Shown in pieces: positions 7,067-15,162 of a stretch of 64,000 nt of DNA. The first letter of the stretch is position 1. The number at the start of each line of letters is the position of its first letter. This DNA comes from Parapedobacter indicus. Lineage in GTDB: Bacteria; Bacteroidota; Bacteroidia; Sphingobacteriales; Sphingobacteriaceae. Made by a program: the position numbers and the translations under genes. The stretch covers positions 1-64,000 of the forward strand of contig NZ_FOQO01000006.1 in the NCBI RefSeq assembly GCF_900113765.1, in the 5' to 3' direction. Under the pieces are notes generated by a model that worked only from the letters and a program-made list of their open reading frames with translations, ran no database searches and was not told the DNA's origin.

Positions 7067-8500
7067 TCAAATATATTTCCGTTTTTTCAATTCATCAATA
7101 AACCGACGGTAATTTAGCTCGTAAGCGGTTACCAACGCGGGTTGGGGTTCTATTTTCCGTTCAACAGCGGTCATCCGCGCAGCGGCTTCGGCTAGGGAGG
7201 CATAGTATGTTTTCGATGCCGCCGCAATGGCGGCACCTACTGCCCCGCTGGCTTCCTTGCATTTGTAAATAGGCAGATTCAGCACATTGCTTCGGATGGT
7301 CAACCACACATCACTGTTACTACCGCCTCCAGCCGTGTACACAGCCGCGGGACGCTCCCCCGAGAGCTGTGCAATCAATTCGTAAGCAAGCCGCTCGATG
7401 TAGGCGACACCTTCCATGCTGGCTGCAAACCGCTCGGCTGGTGCCAGCCCTTCGGGGACAAATCCTTTGGCATCCGCTGCGATGAAGGGAAAACGCTCTC
7501 CCATCTGTTTCAGCGGCCAAGCCAGTTGCCCGGTGGGAATCAGTGAAGCGGCTTCCTCATCCAATCCCCGCAGATCCACACCGAAGTCTGTGGACACCCA
7601 ATCGGCACCGGTGTTACTTGCTCCGCCCGGCATCCAGTAGCCATTGGGATGTCGGTGACTGTATAACCGACCCGCCGGATCGTTGATCGCAGTAGTGGTA
7701 ACACCCTTGATGACCAGCGTCGTGCCAATCGTCGTATTCCAATCGCCGGGCTTCACCGCACCGGAAGCGACCTGTGAAGCACAACCGTCTGTCATCCCAA
7801 CGATTACCTGCGCCCGGTGAAGCCCCCATCTGGCTGCCAGTTCATCGGTAAGATAGCCGATGGGGGTTCCCGACGGAACCACTTGCTGAAGCCAGTCCCG
7901 CTGGAGGGGTAAGTGGGTGGTGAGATATGCCGGCCAACGGTAGTCAGATACGTTGTAACCCGACTTTAGCGCGTTGGTGTAATCAGTCACGTCATAAACG
8001 CCACTCAACTGCCCCACCAGGTAATCCGCAGCATGCACCCACTTTCGGATAGCCGCTGCTTTGTCGGGATAGGTTCTAACGAACCACACCATTTTAGCCA
8101 ATCCGCTCGACGCACCGAATCCCGTGTATCCATCGCTCACAAACCGCTCCGCGACCGCCACACATTCACGGCTAATTGCTGCCGAACGTGGGTCGCTATA
8201 CATCAGCGCAGCATGCAGGGGCTTATTTCGCTTATCCAGCGGGATGACCGTTCCCGAGGTCGAGTCAACCCCGATGGCCAGGATATGGTTGCGGTCGATG
8301 TCCGGTGTGAGCGATTGCATCAATTCATCCAGCACTTCAAAAGTTTTTAACCTCCATTCTTCAGGCGATTGCTCCTGCCGCGATTCAGCCGTCAACACCA
8401 AAGCCCGGGCAGCTTCCGCCAGCACCATTCCCGACTCGCTCACCAGTGCTGCACGTACGCCCTGCGTCCCTACATCAATGCCGATAAAGCTGTTTTCCAT
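7067..8500 (-). CDS. FGGY-family carbohydrate kinase (second of two)
   Basis: About 477 residues from the ATG at 8500, chosen because it begins the FGGY core (FIGIDVGTQGVRAALV) and lies two bases after the preceding stop; the longer frame would overlap that gene. The phosphate-binding motif, GVDSTSGTVIPLD, MYSDPRSA, the second ATPase motif DWNTTIGTTLVIKGV and the adenosine motif YTAGGGSNSDVWLTIRSNVL are all present. It resembles ribulokinase/xylulokinase-like members in the central part (HAADYLVGQLSG). It phosphorylates an unknown ketose or polyol. Sequence identity with the adjacent FGGY kinase is low, so this is not a recent duplication. Confidence 0.88.
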   Translation of the reverse strand: MENSFIGIDVGTQGVRAALVSESGMVLAEAARALVLTAESRQEQSPEEWRLKTFEVLDELMQSLTPDIDRNHILAIGVDSTSGTVIPLDKRNKPLHAALMYSDPRSAAISRECVAVAERFVSDGYTGFGASSGLAKMVWFVRTYPDKAAAIRKWVHAADYLVGQLSGVYDVTDYTNALKSGYNVSDYRWPAYLTTHLPLQRDWLQQVVPSGTPIGYLTDELAARWGLHRAQVIVGMTDGCASQVASGAVKPGDWNTTIGTTLVIKGVTTTAINDPAGRLYSHRHPNGYWMPGGASNTGADWVSTDFGVDLRGLDEEAASLIPTGQLAWPLKQMGERFPFIAADAKGFVPEGLAPAERFAASMEGVAYIERLAYELIAQLSGERPAAVYTAGGGSNSDVWLTIRSNVLNLPIYKCKEASGAVGAAIAAASKTYYASLAEAAARMTAVERKIEPQPALVTAYELNYRRFIDELKKRKYI

Positions 8501-8502
8501 CC

Positions 8503-9948
8503 CTACCTGATCTCCCTGAACGTATTTCGTGCGCGTTTCCATTCGGCGTACAGTTCCAAAAATAACGCCCGGTTCTGCGGTTCTACCTCTTCCAGCAATT
8601 GCGGATCGGCAGGTTTCAAACCCAATGCGCCGGCACAGATAAACGCCCCACCTAGCACCGACGATTGACGATACGTATCGCGAATCCTGACTTTTTTATT
8701 GGTCAGGTTGGCGATGAACTGCCTGAGTTTACGGCTTTGCACCCCTCCTCCACACGCCCAGATATAATCTTTCTCATGAGGCGACACACCGCACAGCACG
8801 TTGTAATTTTCAAAAATACTGCATGCAATGTCCCACAAAATAGCAAACACAAATCCGCCCCGGGTGAGCTGGTGCGATACCGGTGCGTTGAAGATAAACC
8901 CGCCCTTGGTCAGCGGCGTGTCCTCGTCAGCCACCAACGAACCAAGCGAAGCCACACACTGCGAATAGGACGCCTCATCCAGCTCCTTTTCAATAACTTC
9001 ATAGGGTTCGTTTGGGTAAAAAATCTCTTTGAGCCGCTGGTAATTAAGTCCGGTTACACCTGCATTAGCTTCTAACATGAAGCTACTTTCGTCGACATAG
9101 CGACCTGTCCAAGTACGCTGCTGGTCATCGATCACGTACGCGTCCACCACCTGGATGATGGGCGTGGTTGTACCTGAAACCACCACGACATCATCGGTAT
9201 CGGGTTGCAGGCTATGGATAGCCAATTGGGTATCCGCGCCTCCCACCACCACCACGGCCTGTGGAGCGATTGCCAGCCTCTTCGCAACGTACGACAGTAT
9301 GTTTCCCAAAACGGTTCCTGCCGATTTCAGCGGCGGTAAAAGCGAGGGCGGAAGGTTAAACACATCGCAAAGTTCTTCCGACCAGGCTTTGGCGTTGACA
9401 TCGTAAAGCAGTGTTTCGGATGCCTGGGAATGTTCGTAACCCATTACACCAGAAAACTGGAATTGTACCCAATCGCTGATACTCGTAAACGAAACAACGC
9501 GATTCCATAACTGACTCTTCCGCTCGCGCAAACCGACCAACTTCAACGCCGAAAAAAGCGCGGTGGGATACCGGCCAGTCAGCGTATACATACGGTCTTT
9601 GTCGGCAATCATCGATTCCCATTCTCTTCCCCGGTTATCGTGGTTGGACATGCCGATCAATGGCTGTCCTGCCGCATCGACTGCAACAATGCCCTCGCGT
9701 TGGCTGGTGGCGGTTATCGCCAAAATCTCTACAGCACCGGTTTTCGCAAGTACCGTTTTCACCAATTGATTGATTTGCTTCCACAATGCCTGCGGATCGA
9801 AATAGATGGAATCCGGATAGTCGTCCTCTTTCACATACTGCACGTTCTCACGTGCCAGGCCCAAAAGCTCGCCACCCGTAGAAACGACTGCTGCGCGCAC
9901 ATTTCCTGTACCGATATCTACTACTAAAAATGCTTTTTTATGCTCCAT
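8503..9948 (-). CDS. FGGY-family carbohydrate kinase, LsrK-like (first of two)
   Basis: 481 residues, ATG at 9948, two bases after the dehydrogenase stop. The N-terminal ATPase motif is VVDIGTGNVRAAVV; then AITATSQREGIVAVD, ISDWVQFQFSG and VVVVGGADTQLAIHSL with VVVSGTTTPI. The C-terminal motif WACGGGVQSRKLRQFIANLTNKKVRI leads to SSVLGGAFICAGALG. The SATSxREGI-like segment and the GGADTQL segment remind me of LsrK (autoinducer-2 kinase) and related kinases of unknown substrate rather than of glycerol or xylulose kinases. No lsr transport genes are present, so an AI-2 role is not supported by context. Confidence 0.87.
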   Translation of the reverse strand: MEHKKAFLVVDIGTGNVRAAVVSTGGELLGLARENVQYVKEDDYPDSIYFDPQALWKQINQLVKTVLAKTGAVEILAITATSQREGIVAVDAAGQPLIGMSNHDNRGREWESMIADKDRMYTLTGRYPTALFSALKLVGLRERKSQLWNRVVSFTSISDWVQFQFSGVMGYEHSQASETLLYDVNAKAWSEELCDVFNLPPSLLPPLKSAGTVLGNILSYVAKRLAIAPQAVVVVGGADTQLAIHSLQPDTDDVVVVSGTTTPIIQVVDAYVIDDQQRTWTGRYVDESSFMLEANAGVTGLNYQRLKEIFYPNEPYEVIEKELDEASYSQCVASLGSLVADEDTPLTKGGFIFNAPVSHQLTRGGFVFAILWDIACSIFENYNVLCGVSPHEKDYIWACGGGVQSRKLRQFIANLTNKKVRIRDTYRQSSVLGGAFICAGALGLKPADPQLLEEVEPQNRALFLELYAEWKRARNTFREIR

Positions 9949-9950
9949 GC

Positions 9951-10955
9951 TTATTTACTAACCGTTGATGACACCTCCCTGTTCACGAGCTGCCGGACCT
10001 GGTGGTTTTCTTTCCGAAAATATTCGTCCAGCACGCGGTTCATAATCGCTACGTGGTGGTCTTCCACTTCATGGGTGGCACCAGCGATGTGGGGTGTAGC
10101 CAACACATTCGGATGCCGGATCAGCCGGTAGTCCGTTTCATCCGGCGGTTCCTGATCAAAAACATCCAATACCGCTCCGCGGATACGGTTCTTTTCGATA
10201 GCTTCCAGCAAGCTGTTGCGGTCTACCACCACGGCGCGCGCCGTGTTGACAAATATCGCGTCCGGTTTCATCAATGACAATAATTCCCCTCCGATCATGC
10301 CCTTGGTTTCGGAAGTAACCGGAAGATGGATGCCGACCACATCGCTGGTCCGGAACAGATCTTCCAACGACTGCTTTTTAAATGCTGGATCGTCTGACGT
10401 AAAAAACGGGTCGAAATATGTAATCTCGCAGGGAAATGCCTTCAATATATTTGCGATGGTCTGACCCACGGCACCAAATCCGACCATTCCTACCTGCTTT
10501 CCAGCCAACTCATTGCCTTTGAACTGGAGGTATGACGTATGTGCTCCTACCCCCCACTGGCCTTCTTCCAACCATTGGATGCCGTTGAGCGTATGCCGCA
10601 TCAAGGTAATGACATTGGCGATAAACAGTTCGGCCACGGCCTGAGCGTTACGTGCTGGCGTATTGAATACGGGAATGTTCCGTTGGGTGGCTACCTGCAC
10701 GGCCACATTGGACGGCGTACCTCGGCAAACGCCAATAAATTTCAAGGCTGGGTGTGCATTAATCACTTCTGCGGTCACCTCATCGTGTTCCGTAATGAGT
10801 GCCTCGGCTTTCGTTTCGTCCAGTAAACCAATAAGCTCGTCCGGCTTATATCCTCGCCCATGGGCTTTCCAAGGCCGATAAACAACCTCTCCAAATAGTT
10901 GTGTCAATTCTTCTCTGCCTTTCTCATGGTAAGGCGCCGTAATCAGTATCCTCAT
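9951..10955 (-). CDS. NAD-dependent D-isomer 2-hydroxyacid dehydrogenase
   Basis: 334 residues. An N-terminal catalytic-domain half is followed by the Rossmann motif VGMVGFGAVGQTI (near 155), then IHLPVTSETKGMIGGELLSLMKPDAIFVNTARAVVVD with the catalytic Arg, the Glu in DVFDQEPPDETD, and the His in ATPHIAGATHEVEDHHV. The enzyme oxidises or reduces a 2-hydroxy/2-oxo acid, or an analogous carbon in a sugar or sugar acid. It sits between the polyol-type permease and the FGGY kinases in what looks like one operon. It is not serA: it lacks an ACT domain and the context is catabolic. The substrate is unknown. Confidence 0.9.
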   Translation of the reverse strand: MRILITAPYHEKGREELTQLFGEVVYRPWKAHGRGYKPDELIGLLDETKAEALITEHDEVTAEVINAHPALKFIGVCRGTPSNVAVQVATQRNIPVFNTPARNAQAVAELFIANVITLMRHTLNGIQWLEEGQWGVGAHTSYLQFKGNELAGKQVGMVGFGAVGQTIANILKAFPCEITYFDPFFTSDDPAFKKQSLEDLFRTSDVVGIHLPVTSETKGMIGGELLSLMKPDAIFVNTARAVVVDRNSLLEAIEKNRIRGAVLDVFDQEPPDETDYRLIRHPNVLATPHIAGATHEVEDHHVAIMNRVLDEYFRKENHQVRQLVNREVSSTVSK

Positions 10956-10997
10956 AAACTATTAGTGTTTGGTATATCGCATGTAACTATGCTATCG

Positions 10998-12263
10998 TTA
11001 ATCTGCCACAGATGTTCCTCCCAGCACGGAATCTGATGCTGGCATCGTAATAAACCGGGTAAGCAACGCGCTCAAGAAATACAATCCGGAAAGCACCCAA
11101 ATCACTCCCTCGTCACCAATGATGCCAATCAACCCACCGACGATAGCCGGCCCAACGAAGACCGGTAGGCCGGCTCCCAAGTTGAGGATGGCCATGGCCG
11201 CTCCCTTGTCCTTTTTGACCAATGAAGGTACGAGTGCCGAGAGGGGTACATATCCCGCTAGCAAGCCACCCCAGAGTACACCGCTGAACAGCACTGCCCA
11301 AAAATCGCCGCCGAACCACACCGGCGAATAAAAGAACAACAGGGTGGTAAGACCACATCCGACACCACCGAACCACATAATGGTAGTACGCCACCCCAAG
11401 CGGTCGCCCACGAATCCGAAAATCAGGTTGAAAGCGATGTTGCTGGTAAAAATAGTGCCCCAGATCTGCAGCCACTCCTTGGTGCTGAATCCGTGCGTCG
11501 CCATGTAAATGGGCAGGAATACCGGGAAGGCAAACTGTGCCGTGGTGTTGATAACCCGTACCAAACCACCCAAGAACACTTTCGGCTCTTCCCGCACGAT
11601 CGTCAGTCCTTTAAGCAGTTCTTTTGTTTTTGAACCTGCATCGCCTGAAGGGATAAACCGGTCTTTATTCAACACTAACGCAAAGAAGGCACCTACCAAT
11701 ACCCAGAATATGGAACTCCAAAGTGTGTTTTGGTACCCCATAAAGTCAATAGCCCAGCTTGAATAATAGGCCCCGAATACATTCAGTCCACCGGTAAACA
11801 CAAACCAAAACCAGCCCACTGCCCGGCCCAACCTGTCTTTGGGCGTCCGGTAGGTAATCCACACCAGAAATGAATAGGCAAAAAGCGGATATCCAAATCC
11901 GCGGATGGCGTAGGTAACCAGCATGACCGGATAATCCAATTTGGCCATTCCCAGTCCAACAAATCCGATGGTACCGATTATATAGAGCAACAATCCCATT
12001 CCCATGGCCTTCCGCGGCCCGTAACCCTCAGCCAGTACACCCGAAAACCAGGAAGAAATGGCGATGGTGATACCATACACCGTAAATAACAATGCCGATT
12101 GTTGGATGGACATGCCATGCTCCAATAGGTACGGGCTCAGCCATCCCTGCTCCACCCCATCGCCCATCATGAAGATGATGATACCGAGATACCCCCATGC
12201 CAGCGGTTTTGGCAGACCAAGTCTGTCGATCCACGTGGTGTTTTCTTGCGTTTGTAAATTCAT
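10998..12263 (-). CDS. MFS permease of the RbtT/DalT/CsbX polyol family
   Basis: 421 residues with twelve predicted membrane segments. The opening (WIDRLGLPKPLAWGYLGIII, then FMMGDGVEQGWLSPYLLEHG) and YAIRGFGYPLFAYSFLVWITYRT are what I recall from ribitol (RbtT) and D-arabinitol (DalT) permeases and the Bacillus CsbX protein; GWFWFVFTGGLNVFGAYYSSW is also typical. It should import a polyol or related sugar by proton symport across the inner membrane. It is the first gene of the minus-strand operon and is divergent from the DeoR-type regulator across about 510 bases. Confidence 0.9.
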   Translation of the reverse strand: MNLQTQENTTWIDRLGLPKPLAWGYLGIIIFMMGDGVEQGWLSPYLLEHGMSIQQSALLFTVYGITIAISSWFSGVLAEGYGPRKAMGMGLLLYIIGTIGFVGLGMAKLDYPVMLVTYAIRGFGYPLFAYSFLVWITYRTPKDRLGRAVGWFWFVFTGGLNVFGAYYSSWAIDFMGYQNTLWSSIFWVLVGAFFALVLNKDRFIPSGDAGSKTKELLKGLTIVREEPKVFLGGLVRVINTTAQFAFPVFLPIYMATHGFSTKEWLQIWGTIFTSNIAFNLIFGFVGDRLGWRTTIMWFGGVGCGLTTLLFFYSPVWFGGDFWAVLFSGVLWGGLLAGYVPLSALVPSLVKKDKGAAMAILNLGAGLPVFVGPAIVGGLIGIIGDEGVIWVLSGLYFLSALLTRFITMPASDSVLGGTSVAD

Positions 12264-12774
12264 CGGTTAACTATAATTGGTTATTGTCGTTTAAAATTTT
12301 GCCGAATATATTAAATTAAATATAATTAAATAAATTAAAACAAAATTTAACTTACAAAAGACACCTATCCCACAGATGAACAAGTACCAAAACGAAGGTA
12401 ATCGCTCGGATAGGTTCTGCAATGCCATACAGAACAGCACGTTCCTGTTAGTCGATCAGCAGTTCCATCGCGGCCACTTCGACCGCTTTAGGCTCCACGG
12501 TTGAAGTGGTGGTCACCGGTAATCAGCCGCTGAAGCGACATCACCCTAACGATTAAGCATCCCGTACGACAAATTTAACAAAATAAAATATTTAAAAACA
12601 AAATAAAATAAAACAACACTAAAAACAACGCATTCACTCCCTGACAGTTTCGACAAAATGCACCATTTAGCCCGCGGTAAAAATAGCAACCGTTTCATTT
12701 ATAAAGAAAAATAAACTATTATTGCAAGAAAGAACCGTTTCGAGTTGTTAAAATAAATTTAACATTTTTTAAAC
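12264..12774. other. 511-base divergent intergenic region with operator-like repeats and a possible gene scrap
   Basis: No intact gene is seen. Near the permease start the sequence is AT-rich with recurring AATTAAA (12309-12345). Near the regulator there are two AACAAAATAAAAT direct repeats (12577 and 12598 region) and a TGTTAAA/TTTAACA dyad (12746-12764). In the middle, GC-richer sequence holds an imperfect hairpin (about 12492-12527 region) and a 24-codon minus-strand segment at 12448-12522 that reads like a regulator C-terminus. The base composition of 12400-12560 differs visibly from its flanks. Confidence 0.6.
12746..12764. promoter_or_regulatory. Putative operator dyad upstream of the DeoR-type regulator
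   Basis: TGTTAAA and TTTAACA form a perfect 7-bp inverted repeat separated by five bases, ending 10 bases before the regulator's ATG. Half-sites TTTAACA and TTTAACT recur at 12574-12580 and near 12346, the latter nearer the divergent permease gene. Position and recurrence suggest autoregulation and control of the operon. Confidence 0.4.
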
Positions 12775-13539
12775 ATGAAGAATATTACCAAACGACATCA
12801 ATTTATTTTGGAGCGGCTCAAGAAAAAGGGGCAAATCACGATACCGGAACTGATAGACCTTACGCAGGTATCGGGTGTTACGATCCGGAAAGATTTGAAG
12901 TTTTTGGAAGACAAAGGACTTATCTTCATTACCCGGGGGGGTGCATCGCTAACCAACCCGTATACGATTGATCGCCCTATTTACGAGAAAGCGACCATCA
13001 ACTCCGACCAGAAGAAGAAGATTGCGCAAGCGGCCGTCAAATTAATCGGTGAAAATGATGCAATTATCATCGGCTCCGGTACGACCGTATTTGAATTTGC
13101 GCATTACCTACATCCTGCCAAGCCCCTTACGGTCATTACCCCTGCGATCAAGGTAACCATGGAGCTTTGCAACCGTCCCAATGTGGAAGTGCTCCAATTG
13201 GGTGGGCTTATCCGGCCGAATTCATCGTCGGTAGCGGGCGCTTATGCCGAATACATGCTTGATCTCGTATCGTGTGGGGTGCTCTTTATCGGGGTGGATG
13301 GCATAGATTTCGATTTCGGCCTTTCCATCAGCAATCTTACAGAAGCCAACATTAACCAAAAAATGATCAATGCATCGCAGATTGTGGTGGTGTTGGCCGA
13401 TAGTTCAAAATTCGGCAAGCGTGGCATTGGAAAAATTTGTGAGTTGGAGCAGGTACAATATATCGTGACTGATCAAGGAATATCCGACAATATTGTTAAA
13501 GAACTTCAGGAACGGGGCATCAAAGTTATTGTGACCTAG
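12775..13539 (+). CDS. DeoR/GlpR-family transcriptional regulator
   Basis: 254 residues. The N-terminal winged helix (KRHQFILERLKKKGQITIPEL, then LTQVSGVTIRKDLKFLEDKGLIFITRGG) is followed by the DeoR C-terminal sensor domain, with IIGSGTTVFEFAHYL (near 97-112), EVLQLGGLIRPNSSSVAG, LFIGVDGIDFDFGLS and VVVLADSSKFGKRG. These repressors sense phosphorylated sugars. It is divergent from the polyol operon, so a kinase product such as a sugar phosphate is a likely inducer. Its stop shares the CTAG tetranucleotide with the stop of the opposing zinc-ribbon gene. Confidence 0.93.
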   Translation: MKNITKRHQFILERLKKKGQITIPELIDLTQVSGVTIRKDLKFLEDKGLIFITRGGASLTNPYTIDRPIYEKATINSDQKKKIAQAAVKLIGENDAIIIGSGTTVFEFAHYLHPAKPLTVITPAIKVTMELCNRPNVEVLQLGGLIRPNSSSVAGAYAEYMLDLVSCGVLFIGVDGIDFDFGLSISNLTEANINQKMINASQIVVVLADSSKFGKRGIGKICELEQVQYIVTDQGISDNIVKELQERGIKVIVT

Positions 13540-13886
13540 TCCTTTCTTTTCACAAGTAAAATCTCGTCGTCTTCCAACAGCAAATAACCATATTCGTAGC
13601 AAAATCGATATTGAAGCCCTTTCCCTGTTTCATACATCTCGGTGATGTACTCGAAATTAAACCCCTCACGCATGAGTGTTTTCCACGTTACCTTTGCTTT
13701 ACCATCGGGATTTAGGATTTCCAGAATTCGCCGATTGCGCTTCAAAATACTGTTTACTCTCCGCAGATAGTTATTTTCTTCGCTGTTCCGTCTATTGTTG
13801 TAATTGCCGCGGCAACCGTCGTCGCAGAATTTCTTATCGGCACGTCCTGCAAGTGGCCTGCCGCAGTCCAGGCATTTCTTTTCCAT
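13536..13886 (-). CDS. Small zinc-ribbon protein of unknown function
   Basis: 116 residues from the ATG at 13886 (an upstream in-frame TTG is less likely). The N-terminus has two cysteine pairs, KKCLDCGRPL and FCDDGCRGNYNNRR, typical of a DUF2116-like zinc ribbon. The rest is helical and basic (NYLRRVNSILKRNRRILEIL), followed by TLMREGFNFEYITEMYETG and a C-terminal YGYLLLEDDEILLVKRK. I recall similar conserved proteins across Bacteroidota but no assigned role; nucleic-acid binding is possible. It overlaps the end of the DeoR gene by four bases, tail to tail. Confidence 0.8.
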   Translation of the reverse strand: MEKKCLDCGRPLAGRADKKFCDDGCRGNYNNRRNSEENNYLRRVNSILKRNRRILEILNPDGKAKVTWKTLMREGFNFEYITEMYETGKGLQYRFCYEYGYLLLEDDEILLVKRKD

Positions 13887-13954
13887 AGGCAATGGTTTCG
13901 TTTGATAGCTGTTTAAAAGAGATGCTTTAAAGATAGGAATTTTCTCACATTTTG

Positions 13955-13962
13955 TAGCTTTG
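13955..13962 (+). promoter_or_regulatory. Putative -7 box for the glycosyltransferase gene
   Basis: TAGCTTTG fits TAnnTTTG and lies 18 bases before the ATG at 13981. It overlaps the possible TTG start at 13960, which argues for translation from 13981. Confidence 0.5.
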
Positions 13963-13980
13963 CTTTCTCATTTGGCATTC

Positions 13981-15162
13981 ATGCGCATTCTCATCATACA
14001 TAATCACTACCAACACCCCGGCGGGGAAGACACCGTTGTTGCACAGGAGAAGCAGCTGCTTGCCCAAACGGAACATGTAGAGCTGCTTGCTTTCCACAAT
14101 CGCAAGGGCTGGCAGGGTATGTGGCAGACGTTTTGGTCGCCCTGGAATATATGGGCTGGTCAGCGAGTGAGGCGCGCCATCAAACGGTACAAACCGGATA
14201 TCATCCACATCCACAACCTGCATTATGCGGTGGGGCCAATTGCGATCCGTATTGCTAAACGGCAGGGGGTGCCGGTGGTGATGACGTTGCATAATTACCG
14301 TCTTATCTGTCCATCCGCGACATTATTCTTCAATGGAGAGCTGTTTATCAACAGTCTACAGGCCCGATTTCCATGGCGGGCTGTCCGATTGGGAGTGCAC
14401 AGCCATTCCCGTTTGAAGACGTTCTGGCTGGCGTTGACGATCTGGCTACACAAAAAGTGGGGCACCTGGCAGATGACGGACCGTTACATCACGCTCACTG
14501 ATTTTGCCAAACAATTATTTATCGATTCCTCACTTGGCGTTCCGGCCGAAAAATACGTTACAAAACCAAACTTTGCCGCAACAGACGAACGGAGGGATCA
14601 CCCAATGGATCAGTCGGAAACGGACCATTTTCTATTCATTGGCAGACTTACGGAGGAAAAGGGAATAAACATCCTTTTGAAGGCGTTTGCCGGTATGGAC
14701 TTCCGTTTGCAGGTCGTGGGCGACGGCCCTTTACGGAACACCGTGATGGATGCTGTCCGAACATCGCCCAACATCACGTACCTCGGCGCACTCGAACGGG
14801 CCGCCATTACGCCATTACTCACGTCCTGCACAGCACTCATCTTCCCCTCTATTTGGTACGAAGGAATGCCGATGACTTTACTGGACGCATTTGCAGCAGG
14901 CACTCCCGTGATCGCCAGCGATCTGGGCGCCATGCGGTCTATGGTGAACGATGGGCAAAATGGATGGCTTTTCGCTCCCGGAGATGCCCAAGCACTGCGT
15001 GAAAAGGCGAAGCTTTGGCTGGACACAGACAATGCCTATCGGCAACACCTGGGCAATGGAGCCAGGCTGTCTTATAAATTATTATATACGGCTAAACGGA
15101 ATCAGTTGTTGTTGGCAGCTATTTACGGCGCTGTGATCGAATCTCACCGCCGGGGGAAGTAA
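13981..15162 (+). CDS. Family 4 glycosyltransferase (GT-B fold)
   Basis: 393 residues starting MRILIIHNHYQHPGGED, a typical GT4 N-terminus with the glycine-rich acceptor loop. The C-terminal half holds the donor site: FLFIGRLTEEKGINILLKAF, LQVVGDGPLRNTV, the SIWYEGMPMTLLDAFAAGTPVIASDLG segment with the E-x7-E-like pair, and NGWLFAPGDAQALREKAKLW. It transfers a sugar from a nucleotide donor onto an acceptor, probably for a surface polysaccharide, in the cytoplasm or at the inner membrane. No other polysaccharide genes adjoin it. Its end overlaps the opposing dipeptidase by 19 bases. Confidence 0.9.
   Translation: MRILIIHNHYQHPGGEDTVVAQEKQLLAQTEHVELLAFHNRKGWQGMWQTFWSPWNIWAGQRVRRAIKRYKPDIIHIHNLHYAVGPIAIRIAKRQGVPVVMTLHNYRLICPSATLFFNGELFINSLQARFPWRAVRLGVHSHSRLKTFWLALTIWLHKKWGTWQMTDRYITLTDFAKQLFIDSSLGVPAEKYVTKPNFAATDERRDHPMDQSETDHFLFIGRLTEEKGINILLKAFAGMDFRLQVVGDGPLRNTVMDAVRTSPNITYLGALERAAITPLLTSCTALIFPSIWYEGMPMTLLDAFAAGTPVIASDLGAMRSMVNDGQNGWLFAPGDAQALREKAKLWLDTDNAYRQHLGNGARLSYKLLYTAKRNQLLLAAIYGAVIESHRRGK

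Noticed and set aside
8503..9948. Autoinducer-2 kinase (lsrK) assignment
   Set aside because: Motifs are only reminiscent of LsrK and no lsrABCD, lsrF, lsrG or lsrR-like genes are near; kept as FGGY kinase of unknown substrate.
13960..13980. Upstream TTG start for the glycosyltransferase
   Set aside because: It falls within the putative -7 box and the protein family begins at MRILIIHNHY from 13981.
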